Translations under genes and position numbers: made by a program
Part shown: positions 27,143 through 37,888 of the stretch, one piece after another
Numbering within the stretch: position 1 is the first letter of the stretch
How the letters are laid out: each line of letters begins with the position of its first letter
Notes under the pieces: model-generated
What the model saw: the letters and a program-made list of their open reading frames with translations, nothing else
What the model was told of the DNA's origin: nothing
Database searches by the model: none
From: Paraburkholderia bryophila
GTDB lineage: Bacteria; Pseudomonadota; Gammaproteobacteria; Burkholderiales; Burkholderiaceae
Direction of reading: 5' to 3'
Length of the DNA: 64,000 bases
Assembly: GCF_013409255.1 (NCBI RefSeq)
Contig: NZ_JACCAS010000001.1
Location: 1,860,001 to 1,924,000, forward strand

Positions 27143-27291
27143 CGTGCATTAGCCACAGAGGGCGCGAGTCCAGCGTCACGCAGTTAGCGCCGACAACCCG
27201 ACGCCGCACTACCCGGGTTCATACACATCACCCGGTAAGGCATGACACATTGCTCGAACCCCACCCTGTGGGCCTAATCACGGAGCCGTCG

Positions 27292-28527
27292 ATGCGAGCA
27301 AATTCCCGATTCAATCCAACCGGCACAAGCCGCCACGGTGACGATCCCAACCAGGCCAATCCTGCCGTCTCGCCCCCCAGCGCGAGCACGCCGATTCGGT
27401 CGGCCGCGATCCGCCAGGCGAGTCAAGCAACACGAGCGTCGCGACTACTGAATTTTCTGCCGGGCGGCGACCTCTCGACCGTGCCGACCAACGCCACCTC
27501 GGTCGAGTTCAACGGTCAGACGATCAAGCTACGTCCCAGCCGCGCGACGCCGGACACCGTGCCCGGCCAACTCTCGTCTGTCCGGACGCTCGACGCGCTG
27601 AACCGGCCGTCCAGCCAGTCGACCGGCGTCACATCGAGTCGACTCAACCAGGCCGATCTGGCGACGAATCCGCGGCTCCACGCACTCGGCGGAGGCGTCC
27701 CGATACCCGCCGGCTGTCTTGGCTGCACATTGCACATCATGCGAGTCGCCGCGACCGCGCAGCAAAGCGGCGGTCTGGGCAGCGCCGCTATGTGGGTCGG
27801 CGTGCGCTATCAGCAGGGTGGTGCGGCACGGCAGGCGGTGATCGACAGCATCCGACGCTTGCAAGCCGACAATCGGCTCTCAGGTCCGGGCCGCGATTTA
27901 CCCGGTTACATCAGGCATCCAGGTTCCGCCGGCCTGCGCAGCGGCGACGAGCTGATCGCCGATCTCACGCAACACTTCGCCACGCTTTTCAACCCCCATC
28001 GCGAGCCGTTCGGCCACCCTGAAACGTTCGTGCTTGTCGGGCTCAGCCTTGGCAATGCACCCGCCGGCGTGTTCACGGAAACAGAGCGGCCTGCCCACAC
28101 ACTGGCAATACAACGGATGCACACGACCGCCGAGTTCCGCCGCGATACCTACGCACTCTACGATCCGAGCTATGGCGCTTTTCAGTACGAAAACTTCAGT
28201 CAGCTAACCTACGCTCTGCAAAATTACTATCCGGCCGCGTATCCGCGCGTCGGCGGATATACATCCGCCAACACCACCTACTACGCAATGCGCAACGTCC
28301 TTCTGCACCCGCGCCCGGGGCAGCGCCTCGGCGAGCCGGGTGGCGGGTATGGCATCCCCGCGCTGCAGTTGCCGCTCAACGACCTCACGCGCGGTATCGT
28401 TGCGCCGCCACCCGTCGATCTACTACCGTCGTCGTCGGCCGACCCGGATCGACCGGGTCCATCAGGCTACGTACCGCGACCTCGTGACGAATCGCAAGGC
28501 TCGATCGACGACTCAACGACAAGCTGA
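27292..28527 (+). CDS. Putative secreted cysteine protease / effector-like protein (YopT/C58-like triad)
   Basis: 411 aa, unrecognised at family level. Residues 1-80 are rich in Ser, Thr, Pro, Asn and Arg and look disordered, as in type III effectors. The centre has a possible papain-type triad: Cys in AGCLGCTLHIM (C142 or C145), H269 in AHTLAIQR and D291 in YALYDPSYGAFQYENF. The last matches the DPN-x-G-x-F pattern of YopT/AvrPphB-type (C58) proteases. The spacing (about 124 and 22 residues) is near that of YopT (C139, H258, D274). The tail is Pro/Ser-rich. ATG 27292 has GGAG upstream. Isolated gene, no secretion genes nearby. Protease activity and secretion are inference. Confidence 0.6.
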   Translation: MRANSRFNPTGTSRHGDDPNQANPAVSPPSASTPIRSAAIRQASQATRASRLLNFLPGGDLSTVPTNATSVEFNGQTIKLRPSRATPDTVPGQLSSVRTLDALNRPSSQSTGVTSSRLNQADLATNPRLHALGGGVPIPAGCLGCTLHIMRVAATAQQSGGLGSAAMWVGVRYQQGGAARQAVIDSIRRLQADNRLSGPGRDLPGYIRHPGSAGLRSGDELIADLTQHFATLFNPHREPFGHPETFVLVGLSLGNAPAGVFTETERPAHTLAIQRMHTTAEFRRDTYALYDPSYGAFQYENFSQLTYALQNYYPAAYPRVGGYTSANTTYYAMRNVLLHPRPGQRLGEPGGGYGIPALQLPLNDLTRGIVAPPPVDLLPSSSADPDRPGPSGYVPRPRDESQGSIDDSTTS

Positions 28528-28624
28528 GACTTGCGCACCGAAACCGAAGACACCCAGCTCGACGTCCGCGACTTCCACCCGGCGACGGGCGACAGGCCGG
28601 CTGAGTGGTCAGCCACTCAGCCGG

Positions 28625-31600
28625 TTACCACTGGATCCGATCGAAGCGCCGTGTATAAAGCAGCGTCGCGCCATAGAACGTGCCGCCATACGCTGCCACG
28701 GACCAATACCGTGTCAGGTTGACGGTCGCCTTGATCGCATTGCTCGCCGACTGCAGACCCTGCTCATAGCCCAGCACGAGCCATTCGCTGATCGCCTTCG
28801 ACACCATCACCACCTGCGGATCGGTCAACCCGACCTCGCTCTGCCCAATCGAAAACTCGTCGAGCCCGAAGGTCTGCGCGATCCGCTTGCCGCTTGCGCT
28901 GCCGAGCAGCGCAAGCGCCGTGGTCATGGTGCTTTGCTGACCGAGGTTATTGCCCTGATCGGTGCCGTGACCGAACAGTAGCCAAGAGAGCTTTTCGTTG
29001 TCCGCCACGTTCGGCTCGGACACCAGCTTCGCCACCGGGAACTGCACGGTGCCCGTCACCTGAACGCCCGCCTCGACCTGCTGATTGCGACGCATGGCGA
29101 GAATGTTGATGCCGGGATTAGCCACCGGACCGTTGAACGTGAAGAAGCCGTTCTCGATGTTGAGCTTGCGGCCGAATGCGGTGTAGGTCGACCCCTGCGT
29201 GACCCGCACGTTGCCGACCGCGCGCAGCGGCAGGTTCGGCGCGCTCAACGCGGTGATCGTGCCGGTCAGGCCGAGATCGGCGCCTTGTCCGCGGAAACGG
29301 AAGTTGTTGCCAAGGCTGATGTCGATATCGGCGCGCGGCGCGAATGGGCCGACCGGCTTGTTGGTGCCCGCGATCGGCGGCGACCGCTCGCCGGCCACGG
29401 TGCCGTCCGGGCGCACGATCACCACGTCGTCGCCGAGCTTCGGCGCGGCCTGCTCCGGCAAGTCGAACAACGCGTGATCGACCGCGAACTTGCCGTTGAT
29501 CGCGAGGCCACCTTGCGCGCCGGCATTCGCGACGCTCGCACTGCCCGACAGCGACAGATTGCGGTCCGGCGCCGCGAACAGTTCGAGCTTGTCGGCGACG
29601 ATACTCGCCGTCAGGTCCGGTTCCGCGCCATCCAGACGCACGCGGCCGGTGGCGCGCAACGTGCCGCTCGCGCCGTGAAACTCGACCTGCTGGAAGTCCA
29701 CCAGATTCTGCGACAACGCAATGCGCACCACGCCGTCCTTCAACTGCACGCCCTGGTCGACCATCGTCGCGGAAAGGCCGTCGCCGAGCAGCGAGCCGGT
29801 CAGGTTCGGCTTGGCAACCGTCCCGCCGAGCGCGAGCTTGAGCGCCAGGTGGCCGTCCAGCAGATAGCTCGGGCCGAATAACCCGCCAGTCGTTTTCAGC
29901 GACGGCACATTCGCATTCACGTTACCGCTCAGTGCGCCCTCTTCGTTGACGGTCAGGAAGCCGTCGCGCGCCACCAGCGTGGTGTGCGCGTCGGCGTCGA
30001 TCACGCCGATCCGGCTCGCCTGCGCGTGCACAGTGGCGTTGAGCCGGTTGCCGCCGCTGAATTCGGCGCGCGCGGTGATGTCCGTGATGCCGAGCGATGC
30101 GAGTCCGCGCCCAATTTCGACGGTGACGTCGCCGCCGCGCCGCTTCAACTGGATATGACCGCTCGCCGTGCTGCCGAGCGCGAAGTCCCAGTCGCCGTCG
30201 AAGATCAGATCGGTTTTGACGGCCGCCGGCTCGCCGGTGATCTCACGCCGCAGGTCCTGCAAACGGGCGAGCGAAATGTCGGTCAAGGTGCCGGCCGACT
30301 GAATCTTGCCGTGGTCGAAGGCGAAGGTTTTCAGGCTCAAGACGGCGCCTTCGAGCGTCAGGCGCGTGGCGCCGAGCGTGAGGCGTTGCGGACCGGCACT
30401 CACGGCGAGCGGCGACTCGAGATTCAACGCGGGCGTGCCGCGATTCTGGAAACGGGTGACGGTGCCGTCCCAGTGCGTGCCGTCGCGTGCGTCGGTCAGC
30501 TTGCCGTTGGCGGCGAGCGTCAGATCGAGCGGTCGGTCCTGCAATTTGCCGGTGGCCGCGGCTTCCAGCGTGTGATTCGCGCGCGTGCCGGACAGCCGCG
30601 CGGTGAGCGTGGTCAGGTCGACGCCGCCCGCGCTCAGATCGCGCGCGTCGGTCGTGAAGACGAGCGCGCCGTTCGCGCCGTCGCGCAACTCCGCGTGACC
30701 TTCCGCATGACCGATGCGGTTGCTGCTGAACACCACGCTGTCGGCCTTGTAGTTCAGCGTGACATTCGGATGCGCGAATGAGCCGGTCACATCGCCGTCG
30801 GCCGCGATGAGGCCCGCGAGGCCGAAACCGAGGCGTTCGAGTTGCGGCGCGTCGACGCGAAACCGCAACCGGTCGCCACGCTCGCCGAAGCTGCCTTGCA
30901 GATCCACCTGGTTGCCCGCTACCGACAGATTCGCGCGACTCGGCAGAATCCGCGAGCCGGCCAACTGGACGGTGCCGCCGCCGGTCAGCGGCAGGTTGTC
31001 GTAGACGCTCGGGCCCAGCTTGAATTCGGCCTTGGTCGTGAAGACCGGGCCGAGCATACCGGCTGCGGTGAGTGTGCCGTTCACGCGCGCTTCGATCCTG
31101 CTCTTGCGGGGTGCCGCTGCGACGTGTTTGGGTGGCGCTGTCTTGCGCTGAGCGAGTTCGGTTTTCACCGCCGCCTTGGCGGTGTTTTTCACTGCGGCGG
31201 CGGCCTGATCGGCGGGCGCGGCGCTTTTCGCGCCGGCCGTACTGCCCACTTCGGCTGCGGCTGCGGCTTCGGCTTGTGCTTTGCCGGCTTGCGTGAGCTT
31301 CTTGCCTTTGGCACTAACGGCTGTGGATGTGGCAGCGGAAGCCGACGTCGCGCCGCTCACCGGCTTGCGTGAAGGCATCTGCGATGTCAGCGTCAGCGGA
31401 TCGAAATCGGTGAGCTGCGCTTTCAGGTTGTAGGTGGAATTCGCGTCGTGCTTGAGCGCGCCGGATAGGTCGATGCGGCCTTTGCCCGACGTAATGCGCA
31501 CGTCGTTGAAGCTGGTTCTGGCGGGGTCGAACGTGATCTTGCCTTGAGCACGCAACGCGGCTTTCGGATCGGCGAGATCGAGCGTGACGCTCTGTATGTC

Positions 31601-32941
31601 GTCGTTCAAACGAATGCCGATAGGCCCGGAAAGTTGCGTGGGCCGCACGGTGGCTTCGAGCGCGTTCAGGTCGAGCCCGGCCACCTGCAGATCGAACTGC
31701 CCGCGTTTGCCGGTCAGCGTGCCGGCGCCGCTAAGCGTGGCGCTTTTGACGAGCCGCACGGCCAGGTTCGAAATGCGCTGCGACTCGGCGTCGAGACGCA
31801 CGTCCGCGTTGGCGTCGATGATTGGCAGCAGGTTCTGGTCGATCGCGCCGGGCTTGGCGTTGACGATCGAGACATGGCCCGCGACGGCGAAGTTCGTGGC
31901 GGCGGGTGTTGCCACGCTAGCAGGTGTCGCTGCACTGGCCGCGCTGGCCCCCAACACAACCGTCCCCGCCCCGTTCTGCGTCACCGGCTGCAACTCCGCC
32001 CGCACGGCCAGATCCGCCAGCGGCGCACCCGGCGCAAACGCCTGCGGATTCACATGATCGAAAGTCAGCGTGGCGCGCCGCAACGGCACGGTGCCGAATG
32101 GCGTGGCCTCGACGCGCGCGTGACCGGCGAGCTTCATGCCGCTGGCGTCGAGCTCAGCGACGAGATTTTCGAGCGAGCCGCTCAGATGGCCGCCCACCTG
32201 CACCGCCTCGTTGTTGACCTTGCCCGAATAGCCGATGTCGCCGGTCAACGGAAACGGCCGCACGCCGTCCAGTTTCGCCGACGCCGTCACCGCGCCGAAC
32301 GGCGTATCGAGCCGCTCGATTGCAGCCTCGTGATGACGCCCGTCGCTGCGCCCGTGAAACATGAAGCGCGAGAACTCGGTGGTCGACCCGCCCTCGCGCA
32401 GCAGCAGTTTGTCGAGCTGAACGTCGCGGACCTCGAGTTGCATCGGCAAACGCAAATCTTGCGGCAGCTTCAACGGCTCGCTGCTGCTCGACGACGAAGC
32501 GCCGATGCGCGCGTCGACGGTGCCGACATGCAGATAGTCGATCGTCAAACGCCACGGCTCGCGCGTCAGCCCCCAGCGGGCCGCCACACGATCGATCTGG
32601 ATATCGGTGCCGCTACCGTCGAGGCTGCGCCAACGCACCTGGCGCAATTGCAAGCCGTTCGCGAGCGTGCCGCTTTCGAGCGTGCCGCTCAGCTTGCCGC
32701 CCAACAGTTTGACCGCCGCCTGCCAGGCATAGGCGGTACCGCGCTCGGTGGTCAGCGCGCCATACACCAGGCCGGCCGCCAGCGCGACCAGCAGCACCAG
32801 CACGCCAACCGTCCACGCGAGCGTTTTCAGCAACAGACGGCCGGGCCGGCGCTTCGGCGGCGGCGCATCGGGCGACGGCGGGTCCGGTGGATACGCGCCG
32901 GGCGGCTGTGCGGGTGGTTGGGCGGAAACGTCCGTTGTCAT
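28625..32941 (-). CDS. tamB: Translocation and assembly module protein TamB
   Basis: 1438-aa inner-membrane-anchored, periplasm-spanning protein of the AsmA/VPS13-like bridge family that works with TamA in outer-membrane protein or lipid transport. The N-terminus has a Pro-rich cytoplasmic start and one membrane helix (TVGVLVLLVALAAGLVYGAL). Long beta-strand repeats follow, and the C-terminus is the DUF490 domain (from about 1050, with FGPSYLLDGHLALKLALGG and a TRRFDRIQW end). About residues 535-620 form an Ala/Lys/Pro-rich low-complexity insert that looks unstructured. Starts 28 bp after the tamA stop, so they form an operon. Confidence 0.93.
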   Translation of the reverse strand: MTTDVSAQPPAQPPGAYPPDPPSPDAPPPKRRPGRLLLKTLAWTVGVLVLLVALAAGLVYGALTTERGTAYAWQAAVKLLGGKLSGTLESGTLANGLQLRQVRWRSLDGSGTDIQIDRVAARWGLTREPWRLTIDYLHVGTVDARIGASSSSSSEPLKLPQDLRLPMQLEVRDVQLDKLLLREGGSTTEFSRFMFHGRSDGRHHEAAIERLDTPFGAVTASAKLDGVRPFPLTGDIGYSGKVNNEAVQVGGHLSGSLENLVAELDASGMKLAGHARVEATPFGTVPLRRATLTFDHVNPQAFAPGAPLADLAVRAELQPVTQNGAGTVVLGASAASAATPASVATPAATNFAVAGHVSIVNAKPGAIDQNLLPIIDANADVRLDAESQRISNLAVRLVKSATLSGAGTLTGKRGQFDLQVAGLDLNALEATVRPTQLSGPIGIRLNDDIQSVTLDLADPKAALRAQGKITFDPARTSFNDVRITSGKGRIDLSGALKHDANSTYNLKAQLTDFDPLTLTSQMPSRKPVSGATSASAATSTAVSAKGKKLTQAGKAQAEAAAAAEVGSTAGAKSAAPADQAAAAVKNTAKAAVKTELAQRKTAPPKHVAAAPRKSRIEARVNGTLTAAGMLGPVFTTKAEFKLGPSVYDNLPLTGGGTVQLAGSRILPSRANLSVAGNQVDLQGSFGERGDRLRFRVDAPQLERLGFGLAGLIAADGDVTGSFAHPNVTLNYKADSVVFSSNRIGHAEGHAELRDGANGALVFTTDARDLSAGGVDLTTLTARLSGTRANHTLEAAATGKLQDRPLDLTLAANGKLTDARDGTHWDGTVTRFQNRGTPALNLESPLAVSAGPQRLTLGATRLTLEGAVLSLKTFAFDHGKIQSAGTLTDISLARLQDLRREITGEPAAVKTDLIFDGDWDFALGSTASGHIQLKRRGGDVTVEIGRGLASLGITDITARAEFSGGNRLNATVHAQASRIGVIDADAHTTLVARDGFLTVNEEGALSGNVNANVPSLKTTGGLFGPSYLLDGHLALKLALGGTVAKPNLTGSLLGDGLSATMVDQGVQLKDGVVRIALSQNLVDFQQVEFHGASGTLRATGRVRLDGAEPDLTASIVADKLELFAAPDRNLSLSGSASVANAGAQGGLAINGKFAVDHALFDLPEQAAPKLGDDVVIVRPDGTVAGERSPPIAGTNKPVGPFAPRADIDISLGNNFRFRGQGADLGLTGTITALSAPNLPLRAVGNVRVTQGSTYTAFGRKLNIENGFFTFNGPVANPGINILAMRRNQQVEAGVQVTGTVQFPVAKLVSEPNVADNEKLSWLLFGHGTDQGNNLGQQSTMTTALALLGSASGKRIAQTFGLDEFSIGQSEVGLTDPQVVMVSKAISEWLVLGYEQGLQSASNAIKATVNLTRYWSVAAYGGTFYGATLLYTRRFDRIQW

Positions 32942-32969
32942 GCGGGAATCATGTCGAAGCAGGTGTCCA

Positions 32970-34805
32970 TCAGAAGGCGATGCCCAGCGTCAGATACGGC
33001 CGCACGTCTTTATTGCGGATGCCATACGCGACGTCGACATTGACCGGGCCGACCGGGCTGCGCCAGCGCGCGCCCACCCCGACGCCGGGATAAAAGACTT
33101 TTTCGCCCCAGGTATCCGTGGCGGTGCCGACATCGAAAAACGCGGCGGCGCCCCAGTCGTGCGAAAACCAGTGCTGGTACTCGGCCGCGGCCGTGACGAG
33201 ATATTTGGTGGGCAGCACCGAACCGTCGACTTCGTTACCGATGCTCTGATAACCATAGCCGCGCACCGAGTTCGACCCGCCGGCGCGGAACAGCAGCGAA
33301 GCCGGTATGCCGCTCGAACTGCCGCTAGTAAACACACCGCCGAGTTCGGCGCGGAGCACCACGAGGTCTTCCTTGCCGATCGGCAGGTACTGCTGGCCGC
33401 GCGCATAGCCGCGCACGAAGGTCTGATCCGTCAGCACACCCTTTATCGCGAAGCCCGCCTCGGCGTGAATCAGGTTGCCCTTGCGCGGGAACAGCGGGTC
33501 GTCGGTATCGCGCCGGGTCCACGACCACGACGGCACGAGCGCGCGGCTCGTGGTCGGCGCAATCGCGTTCTGATCGAGCCGGTCCTGGTAGTAGAGGATC
33601 GAGTAGTTGTAGTCGATGAACTGCGACGTGCGCGCCCGCTGCACACCGCCGCGGATACTGTAGATGCGCGTGTCGGAAACGTCGGTCGTGGTGTAGGACG
33701 CCAGCACGCTATTGGTCCACGCGCGCGGGCCCGGCGGCATGGCCAACTGGATTTGCCCGTATTGCTGAATCTGGTCGGCGCGGCCTTCGACGGTGAACGG
33801 CCACGCCTTGCCGAAGGTATCCAGATACGAATACGCGCCCTGGATCAGCGGGCCGTTGTCGGTCGAATAACCGAGACCGCCGCGGAAGCTGTTGTACGGA
33901 TACTCGGACACTTTCACGTGCACCGGCGTGTCGGCCGGTTTGGCCGGGTCGCTGTCCACGTCGATCGCGACGCTCGCGTAGTACGGCGTGTTCTGCAATT
34001 GCCGCTGCAATTCGGCGACGCGCTGCACGTCGTAAATATCGCCGACCGAGATCGGGTTGACGTTGTCGATGATCTGTTCCGGATAGCGCCGCGTGCCCGA
34101 CACGTCGAGCTTGCCCATCGTGAAGGTCGGCCCGCTGTCATACGTGACCGACAGTTTGGCCTCGTGCGTGCGCGGATCGACGCGCGCCTCGGAATGGTAG
34201 ATTTTTGCGCCCAGGTAACGCCGCGCCTGCAGTGCCTTCAGCGACGCGTTCTTCGCGTCCTCCCAGTCGCCCTGCGAGAACGCATCGCCTTCATGCAGCG
34301 AAAACGCGAAACGAGCGGTATTTTCCTGCGCGGGGTCTTCGGTCAGCACGGGCCCGCGAAACGACAGCGAGACCGATGAAATCAGGGTTTGCGGACCCGG
34401 ATCGACGCTTACCGTGACGCGTTTCGCGCTGTCGACGGTGCGCACGTCGGTACGCACGATCGGCGTGAAATAGCCCTGCGTGGCCGCCAGATCGCGCACC
34501 TGCTGGGGCGTGGCGGTAATCAGAAACTCGAACTGGTCGTCGCTGATGTCGGGCCGTTTGGCGAAGCGCGCGATATCCAGATGCGCCTCGAGCAGCTTGC
34601 GCAGCGAGCGCGGCGAGGCGTCGATGTCGACCTTGTAGCTGGCGGCGGGGCGCGCGGCGTGCGCGGCGCCGGCCGACAGTGTCAGCATGACGATGCCGAA
34701 CGCCAGCCACGCGCGCAGCCAGCGCAACACGGGCGTGAGATGCCCACGCCCGATGCCGCCCTTGCCACGCCGCTGACGCGGCTTTTCGATCGCACTTACC
34801 GCCAA
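32970..34805 (-). CDS. tamA: Outer-membrane translocation module protein TamA (BamA/Omp85 family)
   Basis: 611 aa. A basic N-terminus and signal peptide (AWLAFGIVMLTLSAGAAHA) are followed by three POTRA-like modules (about 50-300, including VDIDASPRSLRKLLEAHLDI and FTMGKLDVSGTRRYPEQII). A 16-strand-type beta barrel has the Omp85 signatures FRAGGSNSVRGYGYQS and VGVGARWRSPVGPVNVDVAYG. The terminal aromatic Phe (LTLGIAF) is the usual barrel-insertion signal. Upstream gene of tamB on the minus strand. Confidence 0.95.
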   Translation of the reverse strand: MAVSAIEKPRQRRGKGGIGRGHLTPVLRWLRAWLAFGIVMLTLSAGAAHAARPAASYKVDIDASPRSLRKLLEAHLDIARFAKRPDISDDQFEFLITATPQQVRDLAATQGYFTPIVRTDVRTVDSAKRVTVSVDPGPQTLISSVSLSFRGPVLTEDPAQENTARFAFSLHEGDAFSQGDWEDAKNASLKALQARRYLGAKIYHSEARVDPRTHEAKLSVTYDSGPTFTMGKLDVSGTRRYPEQIIDNVNPISVGDIYDVQRVAELQRQLQNTPYYASVAIDVDSDPAKPADTPVHVKVSEYPYNSFRGGLGYSTDNGPLIQGAYSYLDTFGKAWPFTVEGRADQIQQYGQIQLAMPPGPRAWTNSVLASYTTTDVSDTRIYSIRGGVQRARTSQFIDYNYSILYYQDRLDQNAIAPTTSRALVPSWSWTRRDTDDPLFPRKGNLIHAEAGFAIKGVLTDQTFVRGYARGQQYLPIGKEDLVVLRAELGGVFTSGSSSGIPASLLFRAGGSNSVRGYGYQSIGNEVDGSVLPTKYLVTAAAEYQHWFSHDWGAAAFFDVGTATDTWGEKVFYPGVGVGARWRSPVGPVNVDVAYGIRNKDVRPYLTLGIAF

Positions 34806-35215
34806 ACAGGACCTCCGGCCGGGTTGATGAATTTGTCGCTCAGGCGCGCCGCGGCGGCCAAAGCACGCTATTTGACCACATCGGCGCGAGGCAGCCGATC
34901 TCTAAAAGGGCGCGAAGCGCGCGGCGACGACTTGCCGCCGCCCACCGCGCAACGCACGTTCAGCCGCACCAAGGAGCCGTGCGCCGGACGCCCGCCTTTG
35001 ACGCACCGCACACAAGCCGGGTTCCGGAATTTTCACAGCGGCGCGCGCCGGCCGCGCACGCCACCGCCTCTTCCGCCATCGCTGCCCACGTTTTTCGACC
35101 GCGCGCGGCGCATCGGGTAAAATTATGGAATAACGGCGCGGCCACCCGGCACCCTCCCGCACACCAGCGGATTCCGGGCGAGCAGCCGCCCCTCACCCAC
35201 TACGGACGTCGAGCC
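34806..35215. other. Intergenic region between tamA and the DUF3460 gene
   Basis: About 0.41 kb between divergent genes, with no supported gene. A possible -10 hexamer TAAAAT at 35118-35123 faces the DUF3460 gene, but no convincing -35 accompanies it. Confidence 0.4.
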
Positions 35216-35401
35216 ATGTATCAATCGGACATCACCCAGTTCCTGAACCAGCTCAAGCAACAGAAGCCCAGCCTGGAAGCCGAGCAACGCCGTGGCCGCG
35301 CGCTGCTGTGGGACAAACAGCCGATCGATCTGGAAGAGCGCGCCGAGCAGACAGCCTCGCGCGTGGAGCAGACGCCTTACTCGTACTATCAAAACTTCTA
35401 A
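35216..35401 (+). CDS. DUF3460 family protein (61 aa)
   Basis: Small acidic/basic helical protein, MYQSDITQFLNQLKQQKPSL to TPYSYYQNF, matching the short DUF3460 proteins of beta-proteobacteria. No function known. The frame is open far upstream, but the 61-aa form starting at 35216 corresponds to the family's usual length. Lies directly upstream of scpA, with only about ten bases between, so the two are probably co-transcribed. Confidence 0.85.
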   Translation: MYQSDITQFLNQLKQQKPSLEAEQRRGRALLWDKQPIDLEERAEQTASRVEQTPYSYYQNF

Positions 35402-35411
35402 ACGGGTGAGC

Positions 35412-36287
35412 GTGAGTCACGCCGACGAGGCTCACGGCGCCACGCCGGCATCCGCCGACGCCGCGCTAGCCACGCCCGCCACCGATTCGACGCCCGACAC
35501 CGTCGACGGCATCGCTTTCGCACGCCTGTACGGCGAGCCGCTCTTCAAGCTGCCCACCGACCTGTACATTCCGCCCGACGCACTCGAGGTGTTCCTCGAA
35601 ACGTTCGAAGGACCGCTGGATCTGTTGCTGTACCTGATCCGCAAGCAGAACTTCAACGTGCTCGACATTCCCATGGCGGATGTCACGGTGCAGTACCTCG
35701 GCTACGTCGACCAGCTGCGCCAGACCAATCTCGAACTCGCGTCCGAATATCTGCTGATGGCCGCGATGCTGATCGAGATCAAGTCGCGCATGCTGCTGCC
35801 GGTGAAGAAGGCCGACAGCGGCGAAGAAGCCGAAGATCCGCGCGCGGAACTGGTGCGCCGCCTGCTCGAATACGAGCAGATGAAGCTGGCCGCGCAGCGT
35901 ATCGACCAACTGCCGCAACTCGGGCGCGACTTCCTGCGCGCCGAGGTCTACATCGAGCAAAGCATCACGCCGCGTTTTCCCGACGTGGACAGCGAAGACC
36001 TGCGCGCCGCGTGGGCCGACGTGATCAAGCGCGCCAAGCTGGTCCAGCATCACAAGATTTCGCGTGAAGAATTGTCGGTGCGCGAGCACATGAGTTCGAT
36101 CCTGCGGCAGTTGCAAAACGCGCGCTTCGTCGAATTCGCCGACCTGTTCGACACGACCAAGGGCGTGCCGGTCGTGGTGGTGAATTTCATCGCCATGCTG
36201 GAGCTGTGCCGCGAGTCGCTGGTCGAGATCACCCAGGCCGAACCGTTCGCGCCGATCTACGTGCGGCTCGCGTATTCGCCGGCCTGA
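35412..36287 (+). CDS. scpA: Segregation and condensation protein A
   Basis: About 291 aa. Kleisin subunit of the SMC-ScpAB condensin. After an Ala/Asp-rich tail comes the conserved FEGPLDLLLYLIRKQNFNVLDIPMADVTVQYLGYV, then ASEYLLMAAMLIEIKSRMLLP and the C-terminal winged-helix segment (VNFIAMLELCRESLVEITQAEPFAPIYV). The start is a GTG, either 35412 or 35406; no ATG is placed correctly and a longer frame would overlap the DUF3460 gene. scpB is not adjacent in this window. Confidence 0.92.
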   Translation: MSHADEAHGATPASADAALATPATDSTPDTVDGIAFARLYGEPLFKLPTDLYIPPDALEVFLETFEGPLDLLLYLIRKQNFNVLDIPMADVTVQYLGYVDQLRQTNLELASEYLLMAAMLIEIKSRMLLPVKKADSGEEAEDPRAELVRRLLEYEQMKLAAQRIDQLPQLGRDFLRAEVYIEQSITPRFPDVDSEDLRAAWADVIKRAKLVQHHKISREELSVREHMSSILRQLQNARFVEFADLFDTTKGVPVVVVNFIAMLELCRESLVEITQAEPFAPIYVRLAYSPA

Positions 36288-36403
36288 CCTCACAGTACAC
36301 ACCGACACGCCTCGTTTCGGTGCGTACGGCGCGCAAATCCACTACAATCCCGCGCTCCGAACCTGTCATTACCAGTGAGGCGGCGGACTGCGCGATTCCT
36401 TGA

Positions 36404-37288
<885 letters not shown>

Positions 37289-37342
37289 CCCGGCCTCGGC
37301 CGGCGCAGACACGCATCAGAAGCCACAAGGGATTGATTGGTC

Positions 37343-37729
37343 ATGCAACGCAACATGCTGAAGTCGAAGATCCACCGTGTCGCGGTCACGCACTGCGAGC
37401 TGCACTACGAAGGCTCGTGCGCGATCGACGAAGACTTGCTGGAAGCAGCGAACATCGTCGAAAACGAACGGATCGACATCTGGAATATCAACAACGGCGA
37501 GCGTTTCTCGACCTACGCGATCAAGGGCGAGCGCGGTAGCGGCATGATTTCGCTGAACGGTTCGGCCGCGCGGCGCGCGCAACTGGGCGATCTGGTGATC
37601 ATCGCGGCGTTCGCGGTGGTCGAGGAGGCCGAGTTGAAGGCGGGCTGGAAGCCGGATCTGGTGTTCGTCGACGACAACAACAAGATCAAGGGCAGCCGCG
37701 ATCACGTGCCCACGCAGAACTGGACCTGA
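37343..37729 (+). CDS. panD: Aspartate 1-decarboxylase
   Basis: 128-aa proenzyme that cleaves itself to make a pyruvoyl group and decarboxylates aspartate to beta-alanine for PanC. The self-processing site is Gly-Ser in [14 protein letters not shown], and [12 protein letters not shown] is the usual N-terminus. I chose ATG 37343, with AAGGGA about ten bases upstream. Confidence 0.96.
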   Translation: MQRNMLKSKIHRVAVTHCELHYEGSCAIDEDLLEAANIVENERIDIWNINNGERFSTYAIKGERGSGMISLNGSAARRAQLGDLVIIAAFAVVEEAELKAGWKPDLVFVDDNNKIKGSRDHVPTQNWT

Positions 37730-37810
37730 GGGTCGGCGCTTCGCACAGCGATTCGCGCCAATCTTCCGCGCGCTGACCGCGCGTTCTGCTCGTAGTGACT
37801 GCACTGCTTC

Positions 37811-37831
37811 GCCGCGCGTTCTTCGCGCGGC
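37811..37831. terminator. Hairpin between convergent panD and parA-like genes
   Basis: Perfect GCCGCGCG / CGCGCGGC stem with a TTCTT loop; only a weak T-tract (GGTTTCCC) follows. It may end panD transcription or act from both sides. Confidence 0.5.
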
Positions 37832-37888
37832 GGTTTCCCGTAGCGGCCGGCCGCCTGCCCCGCGCAGCCTCGTTTCTGCCGCCCTACC

